A DNA stretch of 64,000 bases from Sphingomonas sp. J315 (GTDB taxonomy: Bacteria > Pseudomonadota > Alphaproteobacteria > Sphingomonadales > Sphingomonadaceae). Under the pieces are notes generated by a model. It was not told where the DNA came from. It made no database searches and worked only from the letters and a program-made list of their open reading frames with translations. A program made the translations under genes and the position numbers. Where the stretch lies: contig NZ_CP088296.1 of NCBI RefSeq assembly GCF_024666595.1, positions 744,001 through 808,000 of the forward strand, written 5' to 3'. Every line of letters starts with the position of its first letter. Within the stretch, counting starts at the first letter, position 1. Below are positions 62,726-64,000 of the stretch, piece by piece.

Positions 62726-64000
62726 TCAGGCGGCGGTTGCGGGGGCGATGGCGTTGATGCGTTCGATCAGCGCGCGGTGCGAGGGCAGGTCGGCGCTGGC
62801 GCGCTCGCCAAAGCCGCGGATGCGCGCCGAGAGCCGCTCAGCCTCACGCAGCGCCGCGCGGTCTGGGGAGACGCCGGTCAGGTCGGTGCGGAACTCCATC
62901 CCGTAGAGGATGTACTGATAGTTGAAGAAGGCGAAGCTTTCGACATCGAGGGTGAAGTCGTAGCGGCTGGGCGGGCGGTAGCGCCACTGGTCGAGCAGGT
63001 CGCGCAGCCGGTCCGGGATGCTCGCCGCGTCGCCATTGTCGCGCCAGAAGGGTTCGTCACGGCGGCTGAGGCAGTAATGCAGCTTCAGGAAATTGACGAT
63101 ATTGGCGTAGCGCGCGGCCATCAGTTCGTTGAAGCGCCGCGCGGGGGCGTCGATCGGGCCGGTGTGGGGAAACAGCTCGGCGATCATCGCCACCGCCGCC
63201 TCGATCATCACCACCCCTGTCGCCTCGAGCGGTTCGAGAAATCCGGCCGCCAGCCCGACCGCGACGGTGTTGCCGACCCATTGCCGTTCGCGATACCCCG
63301 CCTCGAATTCGATGTGGCGCACGGACAGGTCGCCGTCGCCGACGCCGAGATAGCCGCGCAGGATCGCCTCGGCGCGGTCGTCATCCATGTGCGCGCTCGA
63401 ATAGACGCAGCCGACTCCATGGGCATGGGCAAGACCGATGTCCCAGATCCAGCCGCCCTCATGCGCCGCCGCGATGGTGGTGCTGGCGAGCGGGGCGTCG
63501 GGGCGGGCATAGGGCCGCTTGCAGGCCAGCGCGCGGTCGGTGAACAGCTGGTCGCGGACCGAGCGCAGCGGAGATCCGAGCGCCTCGCCGATCAGTTCGG
63601 CGCGAAAGCCGCTGCAATCGACATAGAGATCGGCGGTCAGTGTGCCGTGTTCGGCGGTATCGACCCGCGCGATATGCCCCTGGTCGTCCAGCGGCGCGGC
63701 GGTGAGCGTTCCCTGAAGATGCCGCACGCCCAGCGCCCGGGCGCGGTCGGCGAGGACGCCGGCGAAGCTCGCCGCATCGAAATGATAGGCATAGTTGAGC
63801 GGCCCGGCATAATCGCCCTCGTCGGGGCGCTTGGGCGCGCGGTTCGCCTCCGCCACCCGGTTCTGGATTGTCACCGCCTGTGCGAACGGGGCGCGGGTCG
63901 CCGGGTCCTGCAGCAGCCACCAGCCGACCAGATCGGCGTCATCGGCGTGGAACGGCGCTTCGAACGGGTGGAGGAAGGAGCGCCGCTCGCCCGGGCGCGG
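62726..64000 (-). CDS. Tryptophan-halogenase-like flavoprotein, 5' end beyond the window
   Basis: The frame enters from the right edge (first visible residues PRPGERRSFLHPFEAPF) and ends at a stop at 62726. Family traits include DLYVDCSGFRAELIGEAL, the WxWxIP-type motif written here as WIWDIGL, and GNTVAVGLAAGFLEPLEATGV. YILYGMEFRTDL appears near the C-terminus. The FAD GxGxxG and catalytic Lys lie outside the window. Flavin-dependent halogenases of this type act on indoles or other aromatics; many sphingomonad copies have unknown substrates. The Pro of the motif is replaced by Gly. Confidence 0.85.
   Translation of the reverse strand, partial: PRPGERRSFLHPFEAPFHADDADLVGWWLLQDPATRAPFAQAVTIQNRVAEANRAPKRPDEGDYAGPLNYAYHFDAASFAGVLADRARALGVRHLQGTLTAAPLDDQGHIARVDTAEHGTLTADLYVDCSGFRAELIGEALGSPLRSVRDQLFTDRALACKRPYARPDAPLASTTIAAAHEGGWIWDIGLAHAHGVGCVYSSAHMDDDRAEAILRGYLGVGDGDLSVRHIEFEAGYRERQWVGNTVAVGLAAGFLEPLEATGVVMIEAAVAMIAELFPHTGPIDAPARRFNELMAARYANIVNFLKLHYCLSRRDEPFWRDNGDAASIPDRLRDLLDQWRYRPPSRYDFTLDVESFAFFNYQYILYGMEFRTDLTGVSPDRAALREAERLSARIRGFGERASADLPSHRALIERINAIAPATAA

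Overview
The window is a GC-rich (about two thirds G+C by eye), densely packed bacterial chromosome segment. It looks like Sphingomonas or a close relative (Alphaproteobacteria, Sphingomonadales). Supporting genes are a two-gene methionine synthase next to a regulator-methyltransferase fusion of the SahR type, an ATP12-type F1 assembly chaperone, a BamD lipoprotein, a UrcA-family protein, an SleB-type cell wall hydrolase and a tryptophan-halogenase-like flavoprotein. I see no plasmid, phage or IS genes, no CRISPR array, and no tRNA or rRNA gene. This is ordinary core chromosome with small accessory patches.

Layout. 1-3.8 kb: an unrecognised gene, an exported C13-type (legumain/caspase-like) peptidase, a ClpP-fold protein and creD. 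3.9-7.2 kb: a tightly overlapping run sdhB / MBL-fold hydrolase / PaaI-type thioesterase / zapE. 7.2-8.3 kb: a divergent HxlR regulator and VOC protein. 8.3-10.6 kb: an arsenic operon arsR-arsI-arsC-acr3 with two matching 20-bp dyads near its promoter. 10.7-16.5 kb (minus): sahR-metF-metH1-metH2, driven from a perfect 20-bp palindrome; palindromic repeats sit in both gaps around metH1. 16.6-22.6 kb (minus): glycosyltransferase plus LpxH-like phosphatase, a yqiJ-flotillin-GST cluster, and a quinone oxidoreductase. 22.7-30.1 kb (mostly plus): DUF1192 protein, clpA, small genes, a membrane diguanylate cyclase, and fadD. 30.2-39.8 kb: an orphan gene, succinate-semialdehyde dehydrogenase, xseB-ispA, coaD, a cyclophilin, queA and tgt (queuosine), an EF-hand protein, a CDF metal transporter and an HAD hydrolase. 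39.8-48.4 kb: M16 peptidase, SleB hydrolase, small envelope proteins, manA and bamD. 48.5-56.5 kb: recN, a DUF885 peptidase, an acyltransferase and an APC permease. 56.5-64 kb: a methyltransferase, crcB, an RluA-type synthase, an HAD phosphatase, atp12, a VapBC-type toxin-antitoxin pair, a CPA2 antiporter, and a halogenase that runs off the right edge.

Two cross-cutting observations matter most. First, at least seven genes, including normally essential coaD, are broken by small indels. Most lie in C or G homopolymers, and in each single-indel case a one-base correction restores a family-length protein. This looks like residual assembly error rather than gene decay, so these loci are annotated as single genes with a stated frameshift. 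Second, the gaps between genes carry several families of GC-rich palindromic repeats (REP/MITE-like). Two copies, 2 kb apart, share a 51-bp identical arm.

The clearest regulatory logic is methionine/SAM-cycle control: a SahR-type regulator with its own methyltransferase domain, next to metF and both metH halves. The twin ArsR boxes are the next clearest. I did not find a convincing new multi-gene system. The most unusual items are the continuous flotillin-GST reading frame, the twin ArsR dyads, the unexplained 45-nt stem-loop before the cyclophilin gene, and an exported protein built of two 84-residue repeats.
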